Source: Mycolicibacter sp. MU0083 (lineage in GTDB: Bacteria; Actinomycetota; Actinomycetes; Mycobacteriales; Mycobacteriaceae). Taken from it: a stretch of 64,000 nucleotides of DNA. The DNA is taken from NCBI RefSeq assembly GCF_963378075.1, contig NZ_OY726394.1, positions 3,596,001-3,660,000 of the forward strand, written 5' to 3'. Of this stretch, positions 50,027 through 60,475 are shown in pieces. The stretch's first letter is position 1, and each line of letters begins with the position of its first letter. Both the position numbers and the translations under genes were made by a program. The notes under the pieces were generated by a model. It saw only the letters and a program-made list of their open reading frames with translations, was not told where the DNA came from and searched no databases.

Positions 50027-51286
50027 TTACGACCCGCCGGTGTAGTCGACGTGCCAGTGCTTGATGGCGTTGAGCCAGCCCGAACGCAGCCGCTCGGGCT
50101 TGTCCAACGGTTTGAGGTCGGGGATGTTGTCGGCGATCGCGTTGAAGATCAGCCCGATCGTCATCCGCGCCAGGTGCGTACCGATGCAGTAGTGCGCACC
50201 GGTGCCGCCGAAGCCGACGTGCGGGTTGGGGTCGCGCAGGATGTTGAACTCCTGCGGCTTGTCGAACACCGACTCGTCGAAGTTGGCCGCCCGGTAGAAC
50301 ATCACCACCCGCTGGCCTTCGGAGATCAGGGTGCCGTTGAGGTCGTGGTCGCGCGTGGCGGTGCGTTGGAACGACGTGACCGGGGTGGCCCACCGCACGA
50401 TTTCGTCGGCGGTGGTCTCCGGACGCTGGGCCTTGAACAGCTCCCACTGGTCGGGATGGTCGACGAACGCCATCATCCCCTGGGTGATCGAGTTGCGCGT
50501 GGTCTCACTGCCGGCCACCGCCAGCAGGATGATGAAGTAGCCCAGTTCGTCGTCGTTGAGCTTCTCGCCGTCGACGTCGGCTTCGACCAGCGTGGTGACG
50601 ATGTCGTGGCCGGGGTTCTGCCGTTTGAGCTCGGCCAGCTGCAGGCCGTATTGAATGATCTCCAGGGCCGAGTTCGCCGGATCGTAGTGCGCGAACTCCG
50701 GGTCGTCGTAGGACGTCATCTGATTGGTCCAGTCGAACAGCTTGCGGCGGTCCTCCTGCGGCACCCCCATCAGGCCGGCGATGGCCTGCAACGGCAGCTC
50801 CGCGGCCACCTCCACCACGAAATCACCGCGGCCCCGGGCCAGGGCCTCCTTGGTGATCGCCTGCGCCCTGGACTGCAACTCGTCGTGCAGCGGCAGGATG
50901 TGCCGCGGGGTGAAGCCGCGGGAGATGATCCGCCGCTGCCGGGTGTGTTTGGGGGCGTCCTGATTGAGCATCAGGATGCGCTGGGCGTCGAGTTGTTCGC
51001 GGGTGGTCTCGTCGTGGTGGCGCGGGATGGCGCCGTTGCGCTCACTGGAGAAGACGTCGTCGAGGCGCGAGACCTCTTTGACGTCCTCGTGCCGGGTGAT
51101 CGCCCAGTAGCCGCCGTCTTTGAAGCCGCCGCTCTTGTCATCGGGTTGCTCGATCCACTTGATCGGCTCGCTGCGGCGCACCTCGGCGAACTCCGCGTCG
51201 GGCAGTCTCTTGGCGTAGATCTCCGGATCGGTGAAGTCGAATCCGGCGGGGAGACGGGTGGTTGAGGCGACGGCGGGACTGGCCAC
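50027..51286 (-). CDS. Second CYP125-like cytochrome P450
   Basis: A 419-residue P450 (GTG 51286, ribosome site GAGGAG). It shares the CYP125 signature with the gene at 60476-61723: RNGAIPRHHDETTREQLDAQ, AVAGSETTRNSIT in the I-helix, the heme loop GFGGTGAHYCIG, and the C-terminus LNAIKHWHVDYTG. It differs enough to be an old paralog (for example a Ser for Asn in the I-helix and a longer N-terminus). Expected to oxidise the sterol C26/C27 methyl, possibly of a different sterol. M. tuberculosis lacks it at this place; some fast growers carry two CYP125 genes. Confidence 0.87.
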   Translation of the reverse strand: MASPAVASTTRLPAGFDFTDPEIYAKRLPDAEFAEVRRSEPIKWIEQPDDKSGGFKDGGYWAITRHEDVKEVSRLDDVFSSERNGAIPRHHDETTREQLDAQRILMLNQDAPKHTRQRRIISRGFTPRHILPLHDELQSRAQAITKEALARGRGDFVVEVAAELPLQAIAGLMGVPQEDRRKLFDWTNQMTSYDDPEFAHYDPANSALEIIQYGLQLAELKRQNPGHDIVTTLVEADVDGEKLNDDELGYFIILLAVAGSETTRNSITQGMMAFVDHPDQWELFKAQRPETTADEIVRWATPVTSFQRTATRDHDLNGTLISEGQRVVMFYRAANFDESVFDKPQEFNILRDPNPHVGFGGTGAHYCIGTHLARMTIGLIFNAIADNIPDLKPLDKPERLRSGWLNAIKHWHVDYTGGS

Positions 51287-51411
51287 GATGACAACTCCTC
51301 ACTGGGAAAACGATCCCGGAACTGCTGGCGAAGACGATATGTTCTCGTGCCAGTAAAGCAAGGCTTCACCGCAGAAGAAAGGGCAGAAAGACCCTGCTCG
51401 GCGCGATAAAT

Positions 51412-51425
51412 TAGAACGTGTTCTA
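51412..51425. promoter_or_regulatory. KstR operator, second CYP125-like gene
   Basis: TAGAACGTGTTCTA is the perfect palindromic form of the KstR consensus, 126 bp upstream of the P450 start. It lies in the same divergent region as the kstD operator at 51559-51572. Confidence 0.9.
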
Positions 51426-51558
51426 GTTTGTTGCACCGCGAGCCTGACCTGCCCCGACCCGCGTCGGTCCGCCGCGGTTACCAGCGCGGCAGGGAATAGT
51501 CGTCTCGACACCGGTGCACCGATACCACCGGCCAAGTGGCGCCCGGGCGGGGCAGTTC

Positions 51559-51572
51559 TATAACGTGTTCTA
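51559..51572. promoter_or_regulatory. KstR operator abutting kstD
   Basis: TATAACGTGTTCTA ends 1 base before the kstD ATG at 51574. This leaves no room for a ribosome site, which implies a leaderless transcript blocked by KstR bound over the start. Confidence 0.88.
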
Positions 51573-51573
51573 C

Positions 51574-53256
51574 ATGGCCGAACAGGAGTACGACGTCGTC
51601 GTAGTCGGAAGCGGCGGCGCCGGGATGGTCGCCGCCCTCACCGCTGCCCACCAGGGGTTGTCCACCATCGTCATCGAGAAGGCCGCCCATTACGGCGGCT
51701 CGACCGCCCGCTCGGGCGGCGGTGTGTGGATTCCCAACAACGAGGTGCTTGCACGCGCCGGCGTAAAGGACACCGCCGACGCCGCCCGGACCTACCTGCA
51801 CACCATCGTCGGCGACGTGGTGCCGGCCGAGAAGATCGACACCTACCTGCAGCGCGGGCCGGAGATGTTGTCGTTCGTGCTGAAGAACTCGCCGCTGAAG
51901 ATGTGCTGGGTTCCCGGCTACGCCGACTACTACCCCGAGCAGCCCGGCGGCAAGCCCACCGGACGCTCGATCGAGCCGAAACCGTTCAACGCCAAGAAGC
52001 TCGGCGCCGACATGGCCGGCCTGGAGCCGGCCTACGGCAAGGTTCCGCTCAACGTCGTCGTCATGCAGCAGGACTACGTCCGGCTCAACCAGCTCAAGCG
52101 CCACCCGCGCGGGGTGCTGCGCAGCCTGAAGGTCGGCGCCCGCACCATGTGGGCACAGGCCACCGGCAAGAACCTGGTCGGCATGGGCCGCGCCCTGATC
52201 GCGCCGCTGCGCATCGGCCTGCGCGACGCCGGTGTTCCGGTGCAGCTCAACACCGCACTGACCGACCTCTACGTCGAAGACGGCGTGGTCCGCGGCGTCT
52301 ACGTGCGCAGCACCGACGCGCCCGAATCGGCTCAGCCCCAACTGATCCGCGCCCGGCGCGGGGTCATCCTGGCCAGCGGCGGCTTCGAGCACAACGAGCA
52401 GATGCGGCAGAAGTACCAGCGCGCCCCGATCACCACCGAGTGGACCGTGGGCGCCAAGGCCAACACCGGCGAGGGCATCCTGGCCGGCGAGAAGCTCGGC
52501 GCCGCACTGGACATCATGGAGGACTCCTGGTGGGGGCCGACCGTGCCACTGGAGGGCGCACCGTGGTTCGCGCTGTCGGAGCGCAACTCCCCCGGGTCGA
52601 TCATCGTCAACATGGCCGGCAAGCGGTTCATGAACGAGTCGATGCCCTACGTCGAGGCCTGCCACCACATGTACGGCGGCCAGTACGGCCAGGGTGACGG
52701 CCCCGGCGAGAACATCCCGGCCTGGCTGATCTTCGACCAGCGCTACCGCAACAACTACATCTTCGCGGGATTGCAGCCCGGACAACGGATTCCGAAGAAA
52801 TGGCTGGAGTCCGGCGTGATCGTCACCGCGGACACCCTGGAGGAGCTGGCCAGCAAGACCGGCGTGCCGGCCGCCTCGCTGGCCGCGACCGTGGAGCGGT
52901 TCAACGAGTTCGCCCGCACCGGCAAGGACGAGGACTTCCACCGCGGCGAGAGCGCCTACGACCGTTACTACGGCGACCCGACCAACAAGCCGAACCCCAA
53001 CCTGGGCCAGATCTCCCAGGGGCCGTTCTACGCGGCCAAGATGGTTCCCGGCGACCTGGGCACCAAGGGCGGCATCCGCACCGACGTCAGGGGCCGGGCG
53101 CTGCGCGCGGACGGCAGCGAGATCCCCGGCCTGTACGCGGCCGGCAACGTCAGCGCCCCGGTGATGGGCCACACCTACCCGGGCCCGGGGGGCACCATCG
53201 GACCCGCCATGACGTTCGGTTATCTGGCAGCACTGGACATCGCAGGGAAGGCGTGA
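51574..53256 (+). CDS. kstD: 3-Ketosteroid delta-1-dehydrogenase KstD
   Basis: A 560-residue flavoprotein close to Rv3537 throughout. The FAD dinucleotide motif VVVGSGGAGMVAAL, the GGSTARSGGGVWIPNN loop, the catalytic-region YYGDPTNKPNPNLG and the C-terminal HTYPGPGGTIGPAMTFGY are present. It introduces the C1-C2 double bond into 3-ketosteroids and, with KshA, causes ring opening. ATG 51574 gives the conserved N-terminus (MAEQEYDVVVVG); upstream codons would lie inside the KstR operator. The hydratase gene starts 1 bp after its stop. Confidence 0.95.
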   Translation: MAEQEYDVVVVGSGGAGMVAALTAAHQGLSTIVIEKAAHYGGSTARSGGGVWIPNNEVLARAGVKDTADAARTYLHTIVGDVVPAEKIDTYLQRGPEMLSFVLKNSPLKMCWVPGYADYYPEQPGGKPTGRSIEPKPFNAKKLGADMAGLEPAYGKVPLNVVVMQQDYVRLNQLKRHPRGVLRSLKVGARTMWAQATGKNLVGMGRALIAPLRIGLRDAGVPVQLNTALTDLYVEDGVVRGVYVRSTDAPESAQPQLIRARRGVILASGGFEHNEQMRQKYQRAPITTEWTVGAKANTGEGILAGEKLGAALDIMEDSWWGPTVPLEGAPWFALSERNSPGSIIVNMAGKRFMNESMPYVEACHHMYGGQYGQGDGPGENIPAWLIFDQRYRNNYIFAGLQPGQRIPKKWLESGVIVTADTLEELASKTGVPAASLAATVERFNEFARTGKDEDFHRGESAYDRYYGDPTNKPNPNLGQISQGPFYAAKMVPGDLGTKGGIRTDVRGRALRADGSEIPGLYAAGNVSAPVMGHTYPGPGGTIGPAMTFGYLAALDIAGKA

Positions 53257-53257
53257 C

Positions 53258-54118
53258 ATGGCGATCGATCTCGACGTCGCACTGGGTGCCGAATTCGGCC
53301 AGGTCGAATTCTCCTGGACCGCGACCAATGTGCAGCTCTACAACCTGGCACTGGGCGCCGGGTCGGACCCGATGGACCCGCACGAACTGAGCTACGTCGT
53401 CGACAACACCCCGCAGGTGCTGCCGACGTTCGGTTGTGTCGCAGCGTCGTTCAACGAGGTGGACCCGCCGAAGGTGAGCTGGCCCGGGGTCGAGATCGAC
53501 CTGGCCAAGATCCTGCACGCCTCGGAGAAGGTGACCGTGCCCGCGCCGCTGCCGCCGTCGGGCAGCGCCCGCGCGGTCAGCCGGATCGTGGAGATCTGGG
53601 ACAAGGGCAAGGCCGCCGTGGTGGTGCTGGAGACCTCGGTGACCGGCACCGACGGTACGCCGTTGTGGACCCAGCACCGCTCCATCTTCGCCCGCGGCGA
53701 AGGCGGCTTCGGCGGTGAGCGCGGACCGTCGACGGCGACCGAACTGCCCGACCGGGCACCGGATTTCCGGATCGACATCCCGACCTCGCCGCAGCAGGCG
53801 TTGCTCTACCGCCTGTGCGGTGACCGCAACCCGCTGCACAGCGACCCGGCGTTCGCCAAAGCGGCCGGTTTCGACCGCCCCATCCTGCACGGCCTGTGCA
53901 CCTACGGCATGACCGCCAAGTCGACCGTGGACGCCGCGCTGGGCAGTGACGCCGGTGCGGTCCGCTCGTTCGGCGCCCGCTTCGCCGGCGTGGTGTTCCC
54001 GGGCGAGACCCTGCAGGCCCGGTTGTGGAAGGACGGCGACCGCCTGGTGGGCAACGTGGTGGCGCCCTCGCGCGAGGACGCGGCCATCCTCAACGATGTG
54101 GAGTTGGTGACCGCCTAG
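53258..54118 (+). CDS. chsH3: MaoC-type steroid enoyl-CoA hydratase ChsH3-like (Rv3538)
   Basis: A 286-residue double hot-dog protein corresponding to Rv3538. The hydratase 2 motif is complete in the second half (YRLCGDRNPLHSDPAFAKAA, then GFDRPILHGLCTYG: the Asp, Asn and His of family enzymes). It hydrates the steroid side-chain enoyl-CoA with the stereochemistry opposite to EchA19. It is coupled to kstD (1 bp gap after the stop) and followed by a strong terminator. Confidence 0.87.
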   Translation: MAIDLDVALGAEFGQVEFSWTATNVQLYNLALGAGSDPMDPHELSYVVDNTPQVLPTFGCVAASFNEVDPPKVSWPGVEIDLAKILHASEKVTVPAPLPPSGSARAVSRIVEIWDKGKAAVVVLETSVTGTDGTPLWTQHRSIFARGEGGFGGERGPSTATELPDRAPDFRIDIPTSPQQALLYRLCGDRNPLHSDPAFAKAAGFDRPILHGLCTYGMTAKSTVDAALGSDAGAVRSFGARFAGVVFPGETLQARLWKDGDRLVGNVVAPSREDAAILNDVELVTA

Positions 54119-54140
54119 TTCTCCGCGGCCGAGCAGTCAC

Positions 54141-54176
54141 CGAAGCCCCCTTTTCCATCACGGATTGGGGGCTTCG
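54141..54176 (+). terminator. Intrinsic terminator after kstD-chsH3
   Basis: Perfect 10-bp arms CGAAGCCCCC (54141-54150) and GGGGGCTTCG (54167-54176) around a 16-base loop, 22 bp after the hydratase stop. It separates the KstR unit from the PPE gene. Confidence 0.8.
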
Positions 54177-54240
54177 GCGTGTGGTCGCGGCAGGGGCCGG
54201 GGGCGCCGATCGGGCGGCCGTCAACCCAGGCAACCCTAAT

Positions 54241-54255
54241 TGAAAATGACTTTCA
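54241..54255 (+). promoter_or_regulatory. Zur (FurB)-like box upstream of the PPE gene
   Basis: TGAAAATGACTTTCA differs at one position from the mycobacterial Zur core as I recall it (TGAAAATnATTTTCA). It is in an AT-rich stretch, 20 bp before the ATG, next to GGATAAG, a possible -10. Zur would repress the gene when zinc is ample. Confidence 0.65.
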
Positions 54256-54275
54256 TCTTCGGATAAGCTGTCGCC

Positions 54276-55724
<1,449 letters not shown>

Positions 55725-55733
55725 GTCCGGCGG

Positions 55734-56891
55734 TCAGCCCAGGATCAGGCCCGAGGTGGGCACACCGGTGCCCGCGGTCACCAGCACGTGCTCGACGTTC
55801 GGCACCTGGTTGACGCTGGTACCGCGCAGCTGACGCACGCCCTCGGCGATCCCGTTCATGCCGTGGATGTAGGCCTCACCGAGCTGGCCGCCGTGGGTGT
55901 TGATCGGCAACCGGCCACCGAGTTCGATCGCACCGCCGGCGATGAAGTCCTTCGCCTCGCCGCGACCGCAGAAGCCCAGCTCCTCCAACTGCAGCAGCGT
56001 GTAGGGGGTGAAGTGGTCGTAGATCACCGCGGTCTGGATGTCGGCGGGGGTCAGCCCGGACTGCGCCCACAACTGTTTGCCCACCAAACCCATCTCGGGC
56101 AGACCGAGCTCGTCGCGGTAGTAGGAGTACATGGTGAACTGGTCGTCCCCGGAACCCTGGGCGGCCGCCTCGATGATCGCCGGGCGGTGCTTGAGGTCGC
56201 GGGCGCGCTCCGGGGTGGTGACGACGATCGCCACCCCGCCGTCGGTCTCCTGGCAGCAGTCCAGCAGCCGCAGCGGCTCGGCGATCCACCGCGAGTTCTG
56301 GTGGTCTTCGATGGTGATCGGCTTGCCGTAGAAGTGCGCCTTGGGGTTGGTCGCCGCGTGCTTGCGGTCGGCCACCGACACCACACCGAAATCGGCACTG
56401 GTGGCACCGTATTCGTGCATGTAGCGCTGGGCGATCATCGCCACCGAGGCGGCCGGCGTGCTCAGCCCGTGCGGGTAGGACCAACCGTACTCGACACCGC
56501 GGGAATCGGCGTTGACGGTCAGCCCGGTCATGACCTGACCGAACCGGAACTCCGAGCGCTCGTTGAAGGCCCGGTAGGCGACGACGACTTCGGCCACGCC
56601 GGTCGCCACCGCCAGTGCGGCCTGCTGCACGGTGGCCGCGGCCGCTCCGCCGCCGTAGCCGATCTGGGAGAAGAACGTCAGATCACCCATGCCGGTGGCG
56701 CGTGCCACGGCGGTCTCCAGGTTGGAGTCCATGGTGAACGTGACCAGACCGTCGACGTCCGCAGGCTTCAGACCCGCGTCGTCGAGGGCGTCGAGGACGG
56801 CCTCGGCTGCCAGCCGCAGTTCGCTGCGACCGGATTCCTTGGAGAAGTCGGTTGCGCCGATCCCGGCGATCGCGGCCTTACCGGACAACAT
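55734..56891 (-). CDS. ltp2: Steroid retro-aldolase Ltp2
   Basis: A 385-residue thiolase-like protein (Rv3540c). Segments include IAGIGATDFSKESGRSELRL, YGWSYPHGLSTPAASVAMIA and TAVIYDHFTPYTLLQLEELG; the last contains the tyrosine-rich active region of the aldolase. With the DUF35 part of ChsH2 it cleaves the 17-hydroxy steroid-CoA, releasing propionyl-CoA and the steroid ketone. It overlaps chsH1 by 1 base. Confidence 0.92.
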   Translation of the reverse strand: MLSGKAAIAGIGATDFSKESGRSELRLAAEAVLDALDDAGLKPADVDGLVTFTMDSNLETAVARATGMGDLTFFSQIGYGGGAAAATVQQAALAVATGVAEVVVAYRAFNERSEFRFGQVMTGLTVNADSRGVEYGWSYPHGLSTPAASVAMIAQRYMHEYGATSADFGVVSVADRKHAATNPKAHFYGKPITIEDHQNSRWIAEPLRLLDCCQETDGGVAIVVTTPERARDLKHRPAIIEAAAQGSGDDQFTMYSYYRDELGLPEMGLVGKQLWAQSGLTPADIQTAVIYDHFTPYTLLQLEELGFCGRGEAKDFIAGGAIELGGRLPINTHGGQLGEAYIHGMNGIAEGVRQLRGTSVNQVPNVEHVLVTAGTGVPTSGLILG

Positions 56892-57292
56892 CAGACCTCC
56901 CCGAGAGTCAGTGTGGCAGTGGCGATGACGTGGTCGCCCAGGCTGTTGTTGCCGACCACCTTCACCGTCACCAGATCGCCCTCGACGGCGGTCACCTCAC
57001 CGCTGAAGGTGACCGTGTCGTAGGCGTACCACGGCACACCCAGTCGCAGGCCGATCGAGCGGATCACCGCGTTCGACCCGGCCCAGTCGCTGATGTAGCG
57101 CTGCACCAGACCGGTGTCGGTGAGGATGTTGACGAAGATGTCCTTGGATCCCTTGGCCTGCGCCTTGTCCCGGTCGTGGTGCACGTCCTGGTAGTCGCGG
57201 GTGGCGATCGCGGTGGAGACGATGAACGTCGGGTCGCCGTAGATCTTCAGCTCGGGCAGCTTGGTGCCCACTTCGGTGCTCACCACGCTCAT
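56891..57292 (-). CDS. chsH1: MaoC-like hydratase subunit ChsH1
   Basis: A 133-residue hot-dog protein (Rv3541c). YQDVHHDRDKAQAKGSKDIF carries the hydratase Asp/His pair. It forms a complex with ChsH2 that hydrates the steroid enoyl-CoA with a shortened side chain. ATG 57292 overlaps the chsH2 stop (ATGA). Confidence 0.9.
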   Translation of the reverse strand: MSVVSTEVGTKLPELKIYGDPTFIVSTAIATRDYQDVHHDRDKAQAKGSKDIFVNILTDTGLVQRYISDWAGSNAVIRSIGLRLGVPWYAYDTVTFSGEVTAVEGDLVTVKVVGNNSLGDHVIATATLTLGEV

Positions 57293-58248
57293 TCGTCCGC
57301 CTCCCAGGCGTACAGGGTCCACGCCGGACCGGCGTCACTCTCCGGAAAGTCGAGATAGGTTGCGTGAACCGGCATTCCGATCTTCACCTCCGCGGCGTCG
57401 ATACCGCGGAGTTCGCCGAGCATCCGGACGCCCTCGGCGAGTTCGACCAGGGCGATCACGAACGGCAGACTGCGCCCGGGCACCTTGGGGGCGTGGTGCA
57501 CGACGTAGCTGAACACCGTGCCCTTGCCGCTGGCGACGACGTAGTCGGTGGTCTCGGTCTTGTCCTTCCAGAGCGCCGGCACCGGCGGGTGCTGCAGGCT
57601 GCCGTCCGGGCGACGCTGGATGCGCAGTTCGTGGGCGTTGACGCCTTCCCAGAAGTACGCGGTGTCCCGCGACCACGACGGACGCATCATCTTCGACGGG
57701 TCGAGGTCGTCCGGCACGGCGACGGTTTCGGCCGCCTCGGTCTGACTCTTCGGAACGAATTTGAGGATGCGCCAGACCATGTCGGCCACATTCTCGTCGC
57801 CCACCCACCAGCGGATGTTCTGGGTGACGAAGTAGCCCTCGCCCAGACCGGTCTGCTTGGGGCCGACGATGTCGGTCACCTCGGCGGTGACGCTGACCTC
57901 TTCACCGGGCCGCAGGTAGCGGTGGTAGGTCTGCTCGCAGTTGGTGGCCACCACGCCGACATAGCCTGCGGCGTCGAACAGTTCCATGACCTTGCCGAGC
58001 GGGTCGTCGGCGGCACGCTGTCCGCCCAGGCCCATCATCGTCCACACCTGGATCATCGCCGGCGGGGCGACGATCCCGGGGTGGCCGGCCGCGCGTGCGG
58101 CGTCCTCGTCGATGTAGATCGGGTTCGCATCGCCGATGGCGTCCACCCAGTGGCGGATCATCGGCTGGTTCACCGGATCCCGACCGGTACGCGGTTTACT
58201 GCCTCCGGAAGCAAGGATCTGTTCGATCCCGGCGGAAAGATCGCTCAT
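57289..58248 (-). CDS. chsH2: MaoC-DUF35 two-domain subunit ChsH2
   Basis: A 319-residue protein (Rv3542c). The N-terminal half is a hot-dog hydratase-like domain (MIRHWVDAIGDANPIYIDED) and the C-terminal half a DUF35 OB-fold (QHPPVPALWKDKTETTDYVV, then GKGTVFSYVVHHAPKVPG). The DUF35 part recruits Ltp2 in the established hydratase-aldolase assembly. Zinc-ribbon cysteines are absent. Confidence 0.92.
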   Translation of the reverse strand: MSDLSAGIEQILASGGSKPRTGRDPVNQPMIRHWVDAIGDANPIYIDEDAARAAGHPGIVAPPAMIQVWTMMGLGGQRAADDPLGKVMELFDAAGYVGVVATNCEQTYHRYLRPGEEVSVTAEVTDIVGPKQTGLGEGYFVTQNIRWWVGDENVADMVWRILKFVPKSQTEAAETVAVPDDLDPSKMMRPSWSRDTAYFWEGVNAHELRIQRRPDGSLQHPPVPALWKDKTETTDYVVASGKGTVFSYVVHHAPKVPGRSLPFVIALVELAEGVRMLGELRGIDAAEVKIGMPVHATYLDFPESDAGPAWTLYAWEADE

Positions 58249-58276
58249 CTGTCTCCTCAGCTCGTCGGGCCGGAAC

Positions 58277-59440
58277 CTACCGCGGCACCCTCGGGACCTT
58301 CAGGCCCGAGGCGGCGATCATCTCGCGCATCACCTCGTTGACCCCGCCACCGAAGGTGATCACCAGGTTGCGCTTGGCCTGCGCATCCAGCCAGGTCAAC
58401 AGCTCGGAGGTGTGCCCGTCGGCGGGGTTGCCGTAGCAGCCGACGATCTCCTCGGCGAGCCGTCCCGCGTACTGAATGCGTTCGGTGCCGAAGACTTTCG
58501 TGGCGGCGGCGTCGGCGACCTCGATGATCTCGCCGGCCGCGGCGACCTGCCAGTTCAGCAGTTCGTTGATCCGCCACATCGCATGGATCTCGCCGAGGCC
58601 CCGCTTGACCGCGTCCTGGGTGATCGGCGTGGTCCCATCACTGCCGGGCATGGTCGCCCAGGCGTGCACCTTGTCGTAGAGGCAGCCGAAACGACCGGCC
58701 GGGCCCAACATGACCCGCTCGTTGTTGAGCTGGGTGGTGATCAGTCGCCAGCCGCCGTTCTCCTCGCCGACCAGCATGTCCGCCGGGACGCGCACGTCGT
58801 TGTAGTAGGTGGCGTTGGTGTGGTGCGCACCGTCGGACAGGATCATCGGGGTCCACGAGAAGCCCGGGTCCTTGGTGTCGACGATCAGGATCGAGATGCC
58901 CTTGTGCTTCACCGCGGTCGGGTCGGTGCGCACCGCCAGCCAGATGTAGTCGGCATCGTGGGCACCGGTGGTGAACACCTTCTGACCGTTGACGATGTAG
59001 TGGTCGCCGTCGCGGACCGCGGTGGTGCGCAGCGACGCCAGGTCGGTGCCGGCTTCGGGCTCGGTGTAGCCGATCGCGAAGTGCACCTCGCCGGCCAGGA
59101 TCGCGGGCAGGAACTTCTTCTTCTGCGCCTCGTTGCCGTACACCTGCAGGGTCGGGCCGACGGTCTGCAGCGTCACCGCCGGCAGCGGGATGTCGGCACG
59201 CTGCGCTTCGTTGACGAAGATCTGCTGCTCGATCGGGCCGAATCCCAGCCCACCGAACTCCTTGGGCCAGCCGACGCCGAGCTTGCCGTCGCTGCCCATC
59301 CGCCGGATGACGTCCCGATAGGCACTGCAGTGCCGGTCGGTGTTCATCGCCGCAGCCTCTTCGGGGCTGATCAGGTTCGAGAAGTATTCGCGCAGTTCGG
59401 CCTGCAGCTTGCGCTGCTCCGGGGTCAGATCGACGAACAT
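58277..59440 (-). CDS. fadE29: Acyl-CoA dehydrogenase FadE29 (ChsE2)
   Basis: A 387-residue acyl-CoA dehydrogenase subunit (Rv3543c) from ATG 59440. FAD-binding segments FAIGYTEPEAGTDLASLRTT and the C-terminal KRNLVITFGGGVNEVMREMI are typical. With FadE28 it forms an alpha2beta2 dehydrogenase specific for a 3-carbon steroid side chain. Its start overlaps the end of fadE28 by 16 bp, supporting coupled synthesis. Confidence 0.93.
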   Translation of the reverse strand: MFVDLTPEQRKLQAELREYFSNLISPEEAAAMNTDRHCSAYRDVIRRMGSDGKLGVGWPKEFGGLGFGPIEQQIFVNEAQRADIPLPAVTLQTVGPTLQVYGNEAQKKKFLPAILAGEVHFAIGYTEPEAGTDLASLRTTAVRDGDHYIVNGQKVFTTGAHDADYIWLAVRTDPTAVKHKGISILIVDTKDPGFSWTPMILSDGAHHTNATYYNDVRVPADMLVGEENGGWRLITTQLNNERVMLGPAGRFGCLYDKVHAWATMPGSDGTTPITQDAVKRGLGEIHAMWRINELLNWQVAAAGEIIEVADAAATKVFGTERIQYAGRLAEEIVGCYGNPADGHTSELLTWLDAQAKRNLVITFGGGVNEVMREMIAASGLKVPRVPR

Positions 59441-60438
59441 TGGGCTCCCACCAGGTCGAGACGCTGTGACCGGCCGCCGAGCAGGCGGTTGAGGTCCTTG
59501 ATCGAGGAGTAGTAGCGGTCCATCGGATAGTCGATGTCCATGCCCATGCCACCGTGCATGTGGTGGCAGAGCTGCATCACCGGCGGTGCCTGCGAGGTGA
59601 TCCAGTAGCCGAGCACCGCGAGGTCGTCGGTGGCGTCGAGGTCGTTGGCCAGCCGCCACACCACCGACGTCGTCGCCAGCGTGATGGTGCGCGAGACGAT
59701 GTAGACCTCGGAGAGTTGGGCGGCCACGGTCTGGAACGTCGACAGCGGCCGGTTGAACTGTTCCCGGCTGCCCACGTAGTCGGCGGTCAGTCGCAGCGCC
59801 CCGGCGACCAGGCCGGAGGTGAACGCGCCGATCGAGGCGAGCAGCAACTCGTTGACCCGGTGGGCGGTGGCGCCCTCGAGCACCTGGTCGACCTCGGCGT
59901 CGGCGAACACCACCACGTATTCGTCGCTGTGGTTCGCGGTCGGTGTCTTGGTCAGGGTGACACCGTCGGCCTTGGCGGAGATCACCGCGACACCGGTGTC
60001 GGCGGTGACCACGATCCACTCGGCCTGCTCGGCGTAAGGCACACCGACCTTGGTGCCGGACAACCGATTACCGGCCAGCTTCACCGCGGGCTGTTCGGGC
60101 AGTGCGGCGGCCGGCTCGTCGAACGCGGCGGTCAGTACCGCGCCCTTGGCCACCCCGGCCAGGTAGCGGTCCTGCTGCGCGTCGGTGGCCAGGTCCAGCA
60201 GCGGCACCAGGCCGAACCCGAGGGTGGCCAACGCCGGGCTGATGGTCCCGTGCCGACCGATCTCGGTGAGCGCCGTGGTGACCTCGGACAGCCCGAGCCC
60301 GTCGCCGCCCAGGCGCTCCGGCACCGCCAGTGCCGACACACCGCCGGCGACCAGCGCTTCCCAACTGTTGTCCCGGTCGAGCACCGACGTCACCACATCG
60401 GCGACGGCCTGCTGCTCCGGGTTCGGTGCGAAATCCAC
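59425..60438 (-). CDS. fadE28: Acyl-CoA dehydrogenase FadE28 (ChsE1)
   Basis: A 337-residue, slightly shortened acyl-CoA dehydrogenase (Rv3544c; GTG start), the partner of FadE29. The family segments QFNRPLSTFQTVAAQLSEVY and MQLCHHMHGGMGMDIDYPMD are present; this subunit carries part of the shared FAD site. It follows cyp125 by 37 bp and belongs to the cyp125-fadE28-fadE29-chsH2-chsH1-ltp2 operon. Confidence 0.93.
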   Translation of the reverse strand: MDFAPNPEQQAVADVVTSVLDRDNSWEALVAGGVSALAVPERLGGDGLGLSEVTTALTEIGRHGTISPALATLGFGLVPLLDLATDAQQDRYLAGVAKGAVLTAAFDEPAAALPEQPAVKLAGNRLSGTKVGVPYAEQAEWIVVTADTGVAVISAKADGVTLTKTPTANHSDEYVVVFADAEVDQVLEGATAHRVNELLLASIGAFTSGLVAGALRLTADYVGSREQFNRPLSTFQTVAAQLSEVYIVSRTITLATTSVVWRLANDLDATDDLAVLGYWITSQAPPVMQLCHHMHGGMGMDIDYPMDRYYSSIKDLNRLLGGRSQRLDLVGAQCSSI

Positions 60439-60475
60439 CCGAATCCTCCTAGATTCGTCTACGCGGACAGGAGAC

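Noticed and set aside
51478..53328. Minus-strand open frame of 616 codons
   Set aside because: Shadow of kstD, which is conserved throughout; no motif in the antisense product.
55788..57023. Plus-strand open frame of 411 codons
   Set aside because: Antisense to ltp2; product rich in His/Arg/Val/Gly without domains.
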